From NCBI GenBank assembly GCA_025464925.1, contig JAODMS010000069.1:1-55362 (forward strand): a stretch of DNA of 55,362 bases, written 5' to 3'. A program made the translations under genes and the position numbers. Within the stretch, counting starts at the first letter, position 1, and every line of letters begins with the position of its first letter. This stretch comes from Arthrobacter sp. (GTDB taxonomy: Bacteria; Actinomycetota; Actinomycetes; Actinomycetales; Micrococcaceae). Shown piece by piece: positions 19,746 to 29,143 of the stretch. The notes under the pieces are model-generated. The model was not told the origin of the DNA and searched no databases. It saw nothing but the letters and a program-made list of their open reading frames with translations.

Positions 19746-19782
19746 ACTGCTGATTCAGTGGAGACCATCAGTCAACAGCAGT
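19746..19782 (+). promoter_or_regulatory. Possible leader hairpin before leuC
   Basis: ACTGCTG (19746-19752) pairs with CAGCAGT (19776-19782), and a small inner TGG-aga-CCA stem is possible. It sits directly before the leuC ribosome binding site (GAAGGGAG). It could modulate translation, but the loop is long and the evidence is thin. Confidence 0.25.
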
Positions 19783-19790
19783 GAAGGGAG

Positions 19791-21251
19791 ATGGCCGTGG
19801 CAAAGACACTGGCCGAGAAAGTCTGGGACGCGCACGTGGTGCGCAAGGGGGACGGCGAAGGAGCCAACGCCCAGCCTGACCTTCTCTTCATCGACCTGCA
19901 TCTGGTCCACGAGGTTACCTCCCCGCAGGCCTTTGAAGGGTTGCGCCTGACCGGACGAAAGCTGCGCCGGCCCGACCTCACCATCGCCACCGAGGACCAC
20001 AACACTCCCACGCTGGACATCGACAAGCCGATCGCCGATCTGACCAGCCGGACCCAGATCCAGACGCTGCGGAACAACTGCCAGGAGTTCGGCGTCCGGC
20101 TGCACTCCCTCGGCGACGCCGAGCAGGGGATCGTCCACGTGGTGGGACCGCAGCTGGGCCTCACCCAGCCCGGGATGACCGTGGTCTGCGGCGACTCGCA
20201 CACCTCCACGCACGGCGCCTTCGGCGCGCTGGCCATGGGTATCGGCACCTCCGAGGTGGAGCACGTCATGGCCACCCAGACACTGTCCCTGAAGCCGTTC
20301 AAGACCATGGCCATCAACGTCGAGGGCACGCTGCGTCCCGGCGTGTCCTCCAAGGACATCATCCTGGCCGTCATTGCCAAGATCGGAACCGGCGGAGGCC
20401 AGGGCTATGTGCTCGAGTACCGCGGCTCCGCCATCCGGGCACTGTCCATGGAAGCCCGGATGACCATCTGCAACATGTCCATCGAGGCCGGCGCGCGAGC
20501 CGGCCTGGTCGCCCCGGACCAGACCACCTACGACTACATGGACGGCCGCCCGCATGCGCCCCAGGGCGAGGAGTGGGACGCCGCCGTCGAGTACTGGAAC
20601 ACGCTGCGCACCGATGACGGTGCCACGTTCGACATCGAGGTGGACCTCGACGCCGACACCCTGGAACCGTTTGTGACCTGGGGGACCAACCCCGGCCAGG
20701 GCGTGTCCCTGTCCGCCAAGGTCCCCTCGCCGGAGGACTTCGGCGATGAGAACGCCAAGGCCGCCGCGGAACGCGCGCTGCAGTACATGGGCCTCGAGGC
20801 CGGCACGCCGATGAAGGACATCCGGGTGGACACCGTGTTCCTGGGCTCCTGCACCAACTCCCGGATCGAGGACCTCCGGGCCGCCGCCGACATCATCCGC
20901 GGCCGTGCCAAGGACCCGGACATCCGGATGCTTGTGGTACCGGGCTCGGCCCGCGTCCGTCTTGAGGCCGAGGCCGAGGGCCTGGACCGGGTCTTCAAGG
21001 ACTTTGGAGCGGAATGGCGCTTCGCCGGCTGCTCCATGTGCCTGGGCATGAACCCGGACCAGCTGGAACCGGGGGAGCGCTGTGCCTCCACATCCAACCG
21101 CAAATTCGAAGGGCGCCAGGGCAAGGGCGGCCGCACCCACCTGGTCTCCCCGGTCGTGGCCGCCGCCACCGCGGTGCGCGGCACGCTGAGCTCGACGTCG
21201 GACCTGGAGCCCGCTCCGGAGTCCGCAGCCATCCGTATCGACGCAGCCTAG
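19791..21251 (+). CDS. leuC: 3-isopropylmalate dehydratase large subunit
   Basis: Aconitase-family subunit which, with LeuD, isomerises 2-isopropylmalate to 3-isopropylmalate in the cytoplasm. The 486 residues show [26 protein letters not shown] and the iron-sulfur ligands: [13 protein letters not shown] provides one Cys, and GCSMCLGMN provides the other two. The start follows GAAGGGAG. leuD follows after 11 bases, so the two form an operon, presumably repressed by the divergent IclR protein when leucine is abundant. Confidence 0.97.
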   Translation: MAVAKTLAEKVWDAHVVRKGDGEGANAQPDLLFIDLHLVHEVTSPQAFEGLRLTGRKLRRPDLTIATEDHNTPTLDIDKPIADLTSRTQIQTLRNNCQEFGVRLHSLGDAEQGIVHVVGPQLGLTQPGMTVVCGDSHTSTHGAFGALAMGIGTSEVEHVMATQTLSLKPFKTMAINVEGTLRPGVSSKDIILAVIAKIGTGGGQGYVLEYRGSAIRALSMEARMTICNMSIEAGARAGLVAPDQTTYDYMDGRPHAPQGEEWDAAVEYWNTLRTDDGATFDIEVDLDADTLEPFVTWGTNPGQGVSLSAKVPSPEDFGDENAKAAAERALQYMGLEAGTPMKDIRVDTVFLGSCTNSRIEDLRAAADIIRGRAKDPDIRMLVVPGSARVRLEAEAEGLDRVFKDFGAEWRFAGCSMCLGMNPDQLEPGERCASTSNRKFEGRQGKGGRTHLVSPVVAAATAVRGTLSSTSDLEPAPESAAIRIDAA

Positions 21252-21262
21252 AAGGATCCGCC

Positions 21263-21865
21263 ATGGAAAAGTTCACCACCCACACCGGAATCGGCGTCCC
21301 GCTGCGCCAGAGCAACGTCGACACCGACCAGATCATTCCCGCCGTGTACCTCAAGCGCATCACCCGCACGGGCTTCGAGGATGCCCTCTTCGCCGCCTGG
21401 CGCAAGGATCCGGCCTTCATCCTGAACACGGAACCGTTCAACGCCGGCTCCGTGCTCGTCGCGGGGCCCGACTTCGGCACCGGGTCATCCCGGGAACACG
21501 CCGTCTGGGCACTCAAGGACTACGGCTTCAAAGCCGTGCTCTCTTCCCGCTTTGCGGACATCTTCCGCGGCAACGCAGGAAAGCAGGGCCTGCTGGCCGC
21601 CGAGCTGGCCCAGGATGACATCGAGCTCATCTGGAAGGTGCTGGAAAACGCGCCCGGCACCGAGGTCAGGATCGACCTGGTCTCCAAAACGGTGGAGTGC
21701 GGCAACGTGGTGGCGCCGTTCGAGATCGACGACTACACCCGCTGGCGCCTGCTCGAAGGCCTGGATGACATCGGACTGACCCTGCAGCACGAGGAAGACA
21801 TCACCGCTTTCGAGGCCACCCGGCCTGCGTTTTTGCCCAAGACGCTGCCTGCCCGGCTGTCCTGA
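21263..21865 (+). CDS. leuD: 3-isopropylmalate dehydratase small subunit
   Basis: A 200-residue swivelling-domain partner of LeuC. It starts at ATG 21263 behind GAAGGA. Typical motifs are [15 protein letters not shown] near the N-terminus and [17 protein letters not shown]. The length is normal for the family. It ends the leuCD operon; murA starts 131 bases later with its own apparent promoter region. Confidence 0.97.
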   Translation: MEKFTTHTGIGVPLRQSNVDTDQIIPAVYLKRITRTGFEDALFAAWRKDPAFILNTEPFNAGSVLVAGPDFGTGSSREHAVWALKDYGFKAVLSSRFADIFRGNAGKQGLLAAELAQDDIELIWKVLENAPGTEVRIDLVSKTVECGNVVAPFEIDDYTRWRLLEGLDDIGLTLQHEEDITAFEATRPAFLPKTLPARLS

Positions 21866-21996
21866 CTCCAGGTCCCCCGCGCTCCGACCCGGAACACAGG
21901 CCAGCGCCCGTATTTCAGATCGGTAACGCTTGCTCCTATGCTTAGCTGGAGCCTTTCTAAGAATTTGGGGGCGAGTAGTCGTGAGGAAACCGGTAA

Positions 21997-23322
21997 ATGA
22001 GTAGTGTTCTGACAATCCGCGGAGGCGTCCCGCTGACTGGCCGCGTCACCGTTCGCGGGGCCAAGAATCTTGTCCCCAAGGCGATGGTTGCCGCCTTGCT
22101 GGGCAATGAGCCGTCCGTGCTGCGCAACGTCCCTGAAATCAAGGACGTCGAGGTTGTTACCAGCCTGCTGCAACTCCACGGCGTCACGGTGGAGAAGGAT
22201 CCCATCACCGGGGACCTGACCCTTGACCCCAAGGGTGCCAAGACGGCCTCCAGCACGGCCATCGATGCGCACGCTGGTGATTCCCGCATCCCCATCCTGC
22301 TGTGCGGGCCGCTGATCCATGCCATCGGCGAGGCCTTCATTCCGGACCTGGGCGGGTGCAAGATCGGCGACCGGCCGATCGATTACCACCTGAACGTCCT
22401 GCGCCAGTTCGGCGCCGTGGTGGAAAAGCGCCCCGGCGGCATCCACATCTCCGCGCCCAACGGACTCAAGGGAGCCAAGATCGCCCTGCCGTATCCTTCC
22501 GTCGGGGCGACGGAGCAGGTGCTGTTGAGCGCCACGAGGGCTGAAGGCATCACCGAGCTCAGCGGCGCCGCCACCGAGCCCGAAATCGTTGACCTCATCG
22601 CCGTGCTGCAGAAGATGGGTGCGATCATCAGCGTCCAGACCGACCGCACCATTCGGATTGAAGGCGTCCGGCACCTCGGCGGCTACAACCACCGGGCCCT
22701 CTCGGACCGCAACGAATCGGCTTCCTGGGCGTCAGCGGCGCTGGTCACCCGCGGCGACATCTTCGTTGAAGGCGCCACCCAGCGCGACATGATGACCTTC
22801 CTGAACACCTACCGCAAGGTCGGCGGCGGAATGGACATCGGCGAGGACGGCATCCGCTTCTACCACCGCGGCGGCAAGCTCAATCCGCTCGTTCTCGAAA
22901 CGGACGTGCACCCCGGCTTCATGACCGACTGGCAGCAGCCGCTGATCGTCGCCCTGACCCAGGCCGAGGGCGTGTCGATTGTCCACGAGACGGTCTACGA
23001 GAACCGCTTCGGGTTCACCGACGCCCTGATCCGGATGGGCGCCAACATCCAGGTCCACCGCGAATGCCTCGGCAGCGTGCCGTGCCGCTTCGGCCAGCGC
23101 AACTTCCTGCATTCGGCCGTGATCTCCGGACCGGCGCAGCTGAAGGGCACCGACATCGACGTGCCGGATCTGCGCGGCGGCTTCAGCCACCTCATCGCGG
23201 CCCTGGCCGCCACTGGCACCTCGCGAGTCACCGGGATCGACATCATCAACCGCGGCTACGAGCGTTTCACCGACAAGCTCGCCGGCCTCGGCGCCGATTT
23301 CGACATCTCCGCAGCTAAGTAG
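21997..23322 (+). CDS. murA: UDP-N-acetylglucosamine 1-carboxyvinyltransferase
   Basis: Transfers enolpyruvate from PEP to UDP-GlcNAc, the first committed step of peptidoglycan synthesis. The 441 residues cover the inside-out alpha/beta barrel. The catalytic Cys is present in LGGCKIGDRPIDYH (equivalent to E. coli Cys115), so fosfomycin sensitivity at this residue would be expected. Other motifs are GAKNLVPKAMVAALL and DLRGGFSHLIAALAA. The upstream 131 bases contain TTTGGGGGCGA (21964-21974). The acyltransferase gene starts 10 bases after its stop, so murA probably leads the murA-plsC-gpsA-ddl unit. Confidence 0.95.
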   Translation: MSSVLTIRGGVPLTGRVTVRGAKNLVPKAMVAALLGNEPSVLRNVPEIKDVEVVTSLLQLHGVTVEKDPITGDLTLDPKGAKTASSTAIDAHAGDSRIPILLCGPLIHAIGEAFIPDLGGCKIGDRPIDYHLNVLRQFGAVVEKRPGGIHISAPNGLKGAKIALPYPSVGATEQVLLSATRAEGITELSGAATEPEIVDLIAVLQKMGAIISVQTDRTIRIEGVRHLGGYNHRALSDRNESASWASAALVTRGDIFVEGATQRDMMTFLNTYRKVGGGMDIGEDGIRFYHRGGKLNPLVLETDVHPGFMTDWQQPLIVALTQAEGVSIVHETVYENRFGFTDALIRMGANIQVHRECLGSVPCRFGQRNFLHSAVISGPAQLKGTDIDVPDLRGGFSHLIAALAATGTSRVTGIDIINRGYERFTDKLAGLGADFDISAAK

Positions 23323-23332
23323 CGGGGACCTC

Positions 23333-24142
23333 GTGAAGGAATCGGCCGCGAGCCGCACCACGTTCGCCCTTGTCGCCGCGGTTGTCCGGCCGACGTTGAA
23401 TCTGCTGATGAAGAAGAAGTGGGAAGGACTCGAAAAACTCCCGGCCGGGGGCTTCATTGCCGCTCCAAACCACTGCACCGAGATCGATCCGCTGGTGGTG
23501 GCGCACATGCTCTACAACCAGAAGCGGATGCCCCACTTCCTGGCCAAAGTCGCTCTCTTCAAGGTCCCGGTGCTTGGCGCCGTGCTTCGCGCCACCAAGC
23601 AGATCCCGGTGGAACGCTCGACGGCGGGAGCGAACCGCTCGCTGCAGCTTGCCAAGGAAATAGTCGACGAGGGCGGGGCCATCATCATCTACCCTGAGGG
23701 GACGCTGACCAGGGATCCGGAGCTGTGGCCGATGCGGGGGCACACCGGTGCCGCCCGGATGGCGCTGGAGAGCGGCATACCGGTGGTGCCCATGGCCCAC
23801 TGGGGCGCCCATGAAGTCTTTCCGCGCTACGCCAGGCGGTTCTATCCGTTCCCCCGAAAGTCCTCCCTGCTGGTCGTGGGGCATCCGGTGGACCTCAGCG
23901 CTTTCGCCGGCCGGCCGCTGGACAAGGCAACGCTCACCGAAGCCACGAACGTCATCATGGACGCCATCACCGGCCTGCTCGCGGGCCTGCGCGCCCAGGA
24001 GCCGCCCGCACTGCGGTGGGATCCCTCGGCGCACAACCAGTCCACGCACGGCCGCACCATCGAACGCGGCGACGCTGCCGGGGGCCAGGCCGCCCGAGGG
24101 GGCAGCGCCGCAAACAACAATATTGGGGACAGCACCGAATGA
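23333..24142 (+). CDS. PlsC-type 1-acylglycerol-3-phosphate acyltransferase
   Basis: A 269-residue membrane-associated acyltransferase, probably making phosphatidic acid from lysophosphatidic acid. It has the catalytic NHCTEID (NHx4D) motif and the substrate motif YPEGTLTRDP. The C-terminal 50 residues are polar and low-complexity. It starts with GTG and overlaps gpsA by four bases (ATGA). Pairing with gpsA, which makes glycerol 3-phosphate, supports a role in phospholipid synthesis. Confidence 0.88.
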   Translation: MKESAASRTTFALVAAVVRPTLNLLMKKKWEGLEKLPAGGFIAAPNHCTEIDPLVVAHMLYNQKRMPHFLAKVALFKVPVLGAVLRATKQIPVERSTAGANRSLQLAKEIVDEGGAIIIYPEGTLTRDPELWPMRGHTGAARMALESGIPVVPMAHWGAHEVFPRYARRFYPFPRKSSLLVVGHPVDLSAFAGRPLDKATLTEATNVIMDAITGLLAGLRAQEPPALRWDPSAHNQSTHGRTIERGDAAGGQAARGGSAANNNIGDSTE

Positions 24143-25191
24143 CGGTCAATCTTGAACGAGGATCATCTGCGGGCACCGTGGCCGTCCTGGGGGCAGGCTC
24201 CTGGGGGACGACCTTCGCGAAGATCCTCGCCGATGCAGCTGCCGCCTCCGGAGTCGAACGCAGCATCCGCCTGTGGGGCCGACGCCCGGAAGTCGTGGAC
24301 CAGATCAACACACTGCACCGGAACGAGCAGTACCTCAAGGACACTGCCCTTCCATCCAGCATTACCGCCTCGACGGACGTTGCCGAGGTCCTCGCGGGCG
24401 CTGAGCTGGTGATCCTGGCTGTTCCAGCGCAGACTCTGCGCCCGCAGCTCCGGAAGTGGAAAGACCAGGTGCCGTCCGGCGCCTTCGTGGTCTCCCTCAT
24501 GAAGGGCCTGGAACTGCACACTGACGCCAGGATGAGCGAAGTCATCTGCGAGGAGCTGGGCATCCCGGCCAGCCGGGTGGCGGTGGTTTCCGGCCCTAAT
24601 CTGGCCCTGGAGATCGCAAGGGAAGAACCCACGGCCTCCGTCGTGGCGTGCTCGGACTCCGAGGCGGCAGCCTGGATCGCCCGCAGCTGCACGGCGCCCT
24701 ACTTCCGCCCCTACACCACCGCCGATGTGACCGGCGTCGAAATCGGCGGCATCGTCAAGAACATCATCGCCCTGGCAGTCGGAATCTGCGAAGGAAAGCA
24801 GATGGGCGACAACACCAAGGCCTCGGTCATCACCCGCGGTCTGGCAGAGACCTCGCGGCTGACACTTGCCCTGGGCGGCCAGGCGCAGACGATGGCAGGG
24901 CTGGCCGGCCTGGGCGACCTCGTGGCGACGTGTTCATCGCCGTTGTCCCGGAACCACACCGCCGGACGGCTGCTCGGGAAGGGCCTGACCCTGGAGCAGG
25001 TCACTGCCGAGATGACGCAGACGGCCGAGGGGATCAAGTCGGCGCAGGCCGTTCACGAACTTGCCGGAAAGCTCGACGTCGAGATGCCCATCACGGCTGC
25101 CGTCGTCGCCGTGCTGGCCGGAAAATTGTCCGTAGACCAACTCGGACCCCTGCTGCTGGCCCGGGACCTGAAACCTGAAGGCGATTACTGA
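24139..25191 (+). CDS. gpsA: Glycerol-3-phosphate dehydrogenase [NAD(P)+]
   Basis: Cytoplasmic enzyme reducing dihydroxyacetone phosphate to glycerol 3-phosphate for lipid (and possibly CDP-glycerol) synthesis. The 350 residues include the nucleotide-binding GAGSWGTTFAKIL, the catalytic lysine region EIGGIVKNIIALAVG, and GLGDLVATCSSPLSRNH. It starts at the ATG overlapping the previous stop and is followed after two bases by ddl. Confidence 0.95.
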   Translation: MTVNLERGSSAGTVAVLGAGSWGTTFAKILADAAAASGVERSIRLWGRRPEVVDQINTLHRNEQYLKDTALPSSITASTDVAEVLAGAELVILAVPAQTLRPQLRKWKDQVPSGAFVVSLMKGLELHTDARMSEVICEELGIPASRVAVVSGPNLALEIAREEPTASVVACSDSEAAAWIARSCTAPYFRPYTTADVTGVEIGGIVKNIIALAVGICEGKQMGDNTKASVITRGLAETSRLTLALGGQAQTMAGLAGLGDLVATCSSPLSRNHTAGRLLGKGLTLEQVTAEMTQTAEGIKSAQAVHELAGKLDVEMPITAAVVAVLAGKLSVDQLGPLLLARDLKPEGDY

Positions 25192-25193
25192 GA

Positions 25194-26342
25194 GTGTCTG
25201 AAAATATTGGAACCGCAGAGGGCCACACCGGCCAGCCCAGGCCCCGGGTGGCAGTGCTATTCGGCGGGCGCTCCAGCGAACACGCGGTGAGCTGTGTAAC
25301 GGCCGCCGGCGTGCTCGGAGCGCTCGACCAGGACAAGTACGAGGTGATCCCCGTCGGCATCGCCAAGACCGGCCAGTGGGTGTTGGCCTCCGGCGACCTC
25401 CGGGACTGGTCGCTCTCGGCGTCCTCCCTGCCGGAAGTGGCGCCTTCGGCGCAGACCGTAGCCCTCGCCGAGATCGGCGGCGAACACCAGCTGATCGTGG
25501 CCGCCCCGAACGAGGTTCCCGAGGAGCTCGGCTCCGTGGACGTCGTTTTTCCGCTGCTTCACGGGCCGTTCGGCGAGGACGGGACCATTCAGGGCCTCCT
25601 GGAACTTTCGGACACCCGCTACGTCGGTGCCGGCGTGCTGGCGTCCGCCGTCAGCATGGACAAGCACTTCATGAAGGTCGTCTTCGAGTCGGCCGGGCTC
25701 CACGTGGGGCCGTATATTGCCGTGACGGACCGGCAGTGGCTCAACGATCCCGAGACTGTCCGCAAGCGGGTGGACCTGCTTGGCTACCCGGTGTTCGTGA
25801 AGCCGGCCCGGGCAGGATCCTCCATGGGCATCTCCAAGGTCGACGACGCGGCGGGTCTGGACGCTGCGATCGAGGCCGCCCGCGAGCACGACCCCAAACT
25901 CGTCATCGAGGCCGGCATTCCGGGACGGGAGATTGAATGCGCGGTCCTGGAGGGCCGGGGGACCGACGCCCCCCGGACATCCATGCCGGGCGAGATCTCC
26001 GTGGAAGGCGGCGGGCACGAGTTCTACGACTTCAACGCCAAGTATGTGGAGGACAACGCCGCCGCGCTGAGCTGCCCCGCCGACATCCCCGAGGAAGCCA
26101 TCGCGCGGGTCCGCGAGCTTGCCGCAGTCGCCTTCGACGCCGTCGGAGCGGAGGGACTGAGCCGTGTCGACTTCTTCTACACGCCTGAGGGCGAGCTGAT
26201 CATCAACGAAATCAACACGATGCCCGGCTTCACGCCCAAGAGCATGTACCCGCAGATGTGGGCCGCGTCGGGCCTGGGGTACCCGGAGCTGATCGACGAA
26301 CTCATCCACCTGGCCCTGCACCGCAAGACCGGATTGCGCTAG
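25194..26342 (+). CDS. ddl: D-alanine--D-alanine ligase
   Basis: ATP-grasp ligase making D-Ala-D-Ala for peptidoglycan. The 382 residues carry VLFGGRSSEHAVS, the HGPFGEDGTIQG loop, the ATP-binding VFVKPARAGSSMGIS, and the metal-binding INEINTMPGFTP. The GTG start lies two bases after gpsA. A GC hairpin separates it from the convergent DUF3515 gene. Confidence 0.96.
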   Translation: MSENIGTAEGHTGQPRPRVAVLFGGRSSEHAVSCVTAAGVLGALDQDKYEVIPVGIAKTGQWVLASGDLRDWSLSASSLPEVAPSAQTVALAEIGGEHQLIVAAPNEVPEELGSVDVVFPLLHGPFGEDGTIQGLLELSDTRYVGAGVLASAVSMDKHFMKVVFESAGLHVGPYIAVTDRQWLNDPETVRKRVDLLGYPVFVKPARAGSSMGISKVDDAAGLDAAIEAAREHDPKLVIEAGIPGREIECAVLEGRGTDAPRTSMPGEISVEGGGHEFYDFNAKYVEDNAAALSCPADIPEEAIARVRELAAVAFDAVGAEGLSRVDFFYTPEGELIINEINTMPGFTPKSMYPQMWAASGLGYPELIDELIHLALHRKTGLR

Positions 26343-26360
26343 ACGGCCGGAGGGCGGATT

Positions 26361-26394
26361 CTGCCGGGAGGCCGGCGCCGCCGGCACCCGGCAG
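26361..26394. terminator. Bidirectional hairpin between convergent ddl and DUF3515 genes
   Basis: CTGCCGGG pairs with CCCGGCAG, and inside it GCCGGC-gcc-GCCGGC forms a second perfect stem. It fills most of the 62-base gap between two convergent genes and so probably terminates both, although no T-run is present. Confidence 0.6.
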
Positions 26395-26404
26395 CGACGG
26401 ATCG

Positions 26405-26908
26405 TTACTTGCTGGTGGGCAGGTCCTGCAGGTCTTCCTGGCCCACGCAGTTCCGGGTCGCCTTGATCTTCTCGGCGGAGGCGGAAAGTTCTGCCAGTAC
26501 GGTCGCGGAACTGATCTTGTCCGGATCCAACAGGATCTCCGTGGCCGGTTCCCGCCCGAATGTGGTCAACGTCCACACCGGGGCGCCCTCCTTGATGACC
26601 CAGTCCACGCCGTTGACGCTGACACAGCGGTCCGTGGTGGGGCCCGGGACGTTGACGCCGCAGCGCAGGATCACCAGGGATGGATCCCCCCATGCGGCCG
26701 TCGCCTGCGCGTTTGTCTTCCGCAGCTTGGCCTCGCCGATTGCGTCTGGCAGTGCCAGCATCATCGGCGCGCAGGCAGCGCTTGCTGCGTCCTTCGCGGG
26801 GGTGACATCAACGGGCGGCGAGCACGCCGTCAGGGCAAGCCCGGCGGCCGCGGCCACCGCCAGAAAATGCGGCAGGCGCACGGAAAGAGGGGGTCGGGAA
26901 CGGGGCAT
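26405..26908 (-). CDS. DUF3515 family lipoprotein
   Basis: A 167-residue protein with a lipoprotein signal: basic start, hydrophobic core, and lipobox LTAC near residue 28, so it is expected on the outer face of the membrane. The mature part has several cysteines and CVSVNGVDWVIKEG, typical of DUF3515, whose function is unknown. In related genomes it follows ddl and precedes thiL. Here it is on the strand opposite to ddl and thiL, and thiL is 27 kb away, so it marks the left edge of the accessory island. Confidence 0.8.
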   Translation of the reverse strand: MPRSRPPLSVRLPHFLAVAAAAGLALTACSPPVDVTPAKDAASAACAPMMLALPDAIGEAKLRKTNAQATAAWGDPSLVILRCGVNVPGPTTDRCVSVNGVDWVIKEGAPVWTLTTFGREPATEILLDPDKISSATVLAELSASAEKIKATRNCVGQEDLQDLPTSK

Positions 26909-27014
26909 GAGTCCATCTTATCCCGGCCAGCGCGGCGCTCCGGCAACCCGGCCGGCACGCAGGGTAGGATGGCCCGCCAGTGCTACACATATGAGCCGGC
27001 GTGTTTCCGTCGAG

Positions 27015-27118
27015 TAGACTGGAAAAACCGTGCATCTCTGGGGCTCTGCGACAACGACGTTAGTGACGGCCAGAACCGCGCATTTGATTACATCTCGTAC
27101 TTGGGGGAGGGACTGTCG
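27015..27118 (+). promoter_or_regulatory. Candidate promoter and long leader of the island operon
   Basis: The 210-base divergent gap holds TAGACT (27015-27020), which could be a -10 element, followed by about 90 untranslated bases that end in CTTGGGGGA (27100-27108) before ATG 27119. The same CTTGGGGG block precedes two other island genes (47752 and 50006). A leader role is inference. Confidence 0.35.
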
Positions 27119-27871
27119 ATGACGTTGCGCAGCCGGAAACTGAAGTCAGCACGCGCCGGGCTCGGGGCGCTGCTCCTGGCCCTCTCCTTACCGGGCGTGC
27201 CGGCCGCCGCCCAGGCCGATGATTCCGTACCCCCGGTCCCTGTCATTGTCCAGCCGGCTCGTGCAACGCTGCCGCCGCCGTCGGCACCGGCGCCAACTAA
27301 GCCGGCGCCGACAAAACCGGCCCCGACGAAACCGGCGCCAACAAAACCGGCCCCGACAAATCCGGCCCCGACGGAGCCGGCCCCCGTGGCCCCGGAGACT
27401 CCCGTCGCGCCGACCTCTGGCGCCGCCCCTCCTGATCCTGCGGAGACGGTGTCCCCGGACGCCGCCACCCCGGAGCCGCCGGTTACGCAGGGGCCCGCGG
27501 TGGTGGCCCCCGCTCCAGCGCCCGAACGCCCGGCTGCCGTCGTCGTCGCACCGCCTTCACTTCAGCCGGTGCCCCAACCGCCCGTGCCCGAGTCCGCTGA
27601 TGGCGAAGCGAGCGGCGAAGCAGTTCCGGAGACGCCCTCGCCCTCGGCCAGCCCGGCACCCGCGCAATCAACGGCACCGGCGGTTATTGCCACACCCTCT
27701 GAGCCGCCACTGGCCGGAAAATCGGGGATGCAGGCCGCCGTGGCCGTGGGGACGGGCAGTCCGCTGCCGGTGCAACTGCTTGCTGTGCTGGGCCTGTTGG
27801 CGGCCGGCGTTGCCTACTTCCGGTTCCTTGACGGGAAAGGCAACAGAATTCCCGCCAAGGCCGGACGATAA
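27119..27871 (+). CDS. Proline-rich membrane-anchored surface protein
   Basis: A 250-residue protein with no recognised catalytic domain. It has a signal peptide (basic SRKLKSAR, hydrophobic core, likely cleavage after AQA near residue 35) and a long Pro/Ala/Thr-rich extended region with five-residue tandem units (APTKP, then APTNP, APTEP). A C-terminal membrane helix (VQLLAVLGLLAAGVAYF) is followed by a basic tail. That end resembles a sortase substrate, but no LPXTG is visible; SPLPVQ takes its place. The protein probably spans or coats the wall. It is the first gene of the island operon; the next starts nine bases later. Confidence 0.65.
   Translation: MTLRSRKLKSARAGLGALLLALSLPGVPAAAQADDSVPPVPVIVQPARATLPPPSAPAPTKPAPTKPAPTKPAPTKPAPTNPAPTEPAPVAPETPVAPTSGAAPPDPAETVSPDAATPEPPVTQGPAVVAPAPAPERPAAVVVAPPSLQPVPQPPVPESADGEASGEAVPETPSPSASPAPAQSTAPAVIATPSEPPLAGKSGMQAAVAVGTGSPLPVQLLAVLGLLAAGVAYFRFLDGKGNRIPAKAGR
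27287..27384 (+). repeat. 15-bp tandem repeats encoding APTKP units
   Basis: Six or so imperfect copies of a 15-base unit (such as CCGGCGCCGACAAAA) run in frame through the proline-rich gene. Copies differ mostly at third codon positions, so the array could expand or contract without a frameshift. Confidence 0.75.
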
Positions 27872-27880
27872 GTTCCCCCG

Positions 27881-29143
27881 ATGCAAGACGAAGTGGTCGG
27901 TGAATCGACAGCACCTACGACAGAGGCGGACGGGCTGCGCATCACACTGCTGACCCACTCCTACTGGCCGGAGCAGAGCCCTCCGCAGCGCCGCTGGACC
28001 GCCATGGTCAAGGAGTTTTCCCGATCAGGTTGGAACATCGACGTCGTGACGCCTGTGGCACACTACCCCTTCGGCCGGCGGGGCCTACCGCGGCGGCTGG
28101 CAGGGCGTCCTTTCCGGGTGCAAAAGGGCCAATTCACCGAGACGATCCTCCGCGTACCGTATCTCCGGCACGGGAATTCCCGCGCGGCGCGCCTGCTGGA
28201 CCAGTGCTATTCGGCCGCCCTGTCGGTCCCCGCCGGCCTGTCCTTGCGGAAGCCCGACGTCGTGATTGTCACCGCGCCCGCGTTGCCCTCCCTCGCCGCC
28301 GGCTATGTTCTGGCGAAGCTGCGCGGAGTGCCGCTGATCGTGGAAATGCGGGACGCCTGGCCGGACCTCGCTCGGGATGCCCGTCTGGTCCAGGGAGGCG
28401 TCAAGAGCGTCGTCGAGCGCCTGGTGGACTTCGTGCAGCATCGGGCAGATCTCGTGGTCACGGTGACTGAAGGCTTTGCGGCGACCCTGCGGTCGCGCGG
28501 ACTCCGCAACGTGGCGACCGTCAGCAACGGCCTGCATCTGGATTCGATTCCGGTCCTTGACCCCCCGGAGTTGGAGCGGCCGGTCTTTGAGGCACTGTAT
28601 TTGGGAAACCACGGAGAGAGCCAACGGCTTGATGTCGCCATCCGGGCCAGCGCCGTAGTGGGGGAATCGATGCATCTCCATCTGGTTGGCTACGGGACAC
28701 AACGGCCGGCGCTGGAAAAACTTGCCCGCTCGTTGAATGCCCCGGTCACTTTCCACGCGCCCCTGAGCGGTGAGGCCATAATGAAGCGCTACTCCTCGGC
28801 CGACACCTGCCTGGTGTCGCTCCGCGATGACTGGAAATCCTTCGAAACCACCGTTCCGTCCAAGACCTATGAGGTCCTGGCCGTCGGCCGGCATGTCACG
28901 GCCGTGGTGCGCGGCGAGGCAGCACGCATCATCACCGACGCCGAAGCCGGAGATATTGTGGCCAGTGACCCGGAAGCCCTGGCCGCGCTGTGGCGCGAGC
29001 TCGCCGCCGACCGGGGACGGCTTGTCCGGAACGGCAACAGCCGCCAGTGGGTCAAGACGCACGCAGAGTACGGGCAGCTGGCCAGCCGCTACCGGGAGCT
29101 TATCCGCGAGCTTCTGGGCAAGGAACCCGTAAAGGACCGATGA
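27881..29143 (+). CDS. Glycosyltransferase family 4 (GT-B), WbuB-like
   Basis: A 420-residue retaining GT-B glycosyltransferase, cytoplasmic or membrane-peripheral. The N-terminal acceptor domain begins ITLLTHSYWPEQSPPQRRW, a segment common in WbuB-type enzymes of surface-polysaccharide clusters. The C-terminal donor domain includes ALYLGNHGESQRLDVAI and the nucleotide-sugar region VPSKTYEVLAVGRHV, where the usual second Glu is in KTYE. It overlaps the next gene by four bases (ATGA). The sugar transferred is unknown. Confidence 0.82.
   Translation: MQDEVVGESTAPTTEADGLRITLLTHSYWPEQSPPQRRWTAMVKEFSRSGWNIDVVTPVAHYPFGRRGLPRRLAGRPFRVQKGQFTETILRVPYLRHGNSRAARLLDQCYSAALSVPAGLSLRKPDVVIVTAPALPSLAAGYVLAKLRGVPLIVEMRDAWPDLARDARLVQGGVKSVVERLVDFVQHRADLVVTVTEGFAATLRSRGLRNVATVSNGLHLDSIPVLDPPELERPVFEALYLGNHGESQRLDVAIRASAVVGESMHLHLVGYGTQRPALEKLARSLNAPVTFHAPLSGEAIMKRYSSADTCLVSLRDDWKSFETTVPSKTYEVLAVGRHVTAVVRGEAARIITDAEAGDIVASDPEALAALWRELAADRGRLVRNGNSRQWVKTHAEYGQLASRYRELIRELLGKEPVKDR

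Noticed and set aside
21997..23322. MurA variant lacking the catalytic cysteine
   Set aside because: The Cys is present in LGGCKIGDRP, so the enzyme looks normal at this site.
27287..27384. Regular short repeats resembling a CRISPR array
   Set aside because: The 15-base units are directly adjacent without spacers and encode in-frame APTKP repeats.
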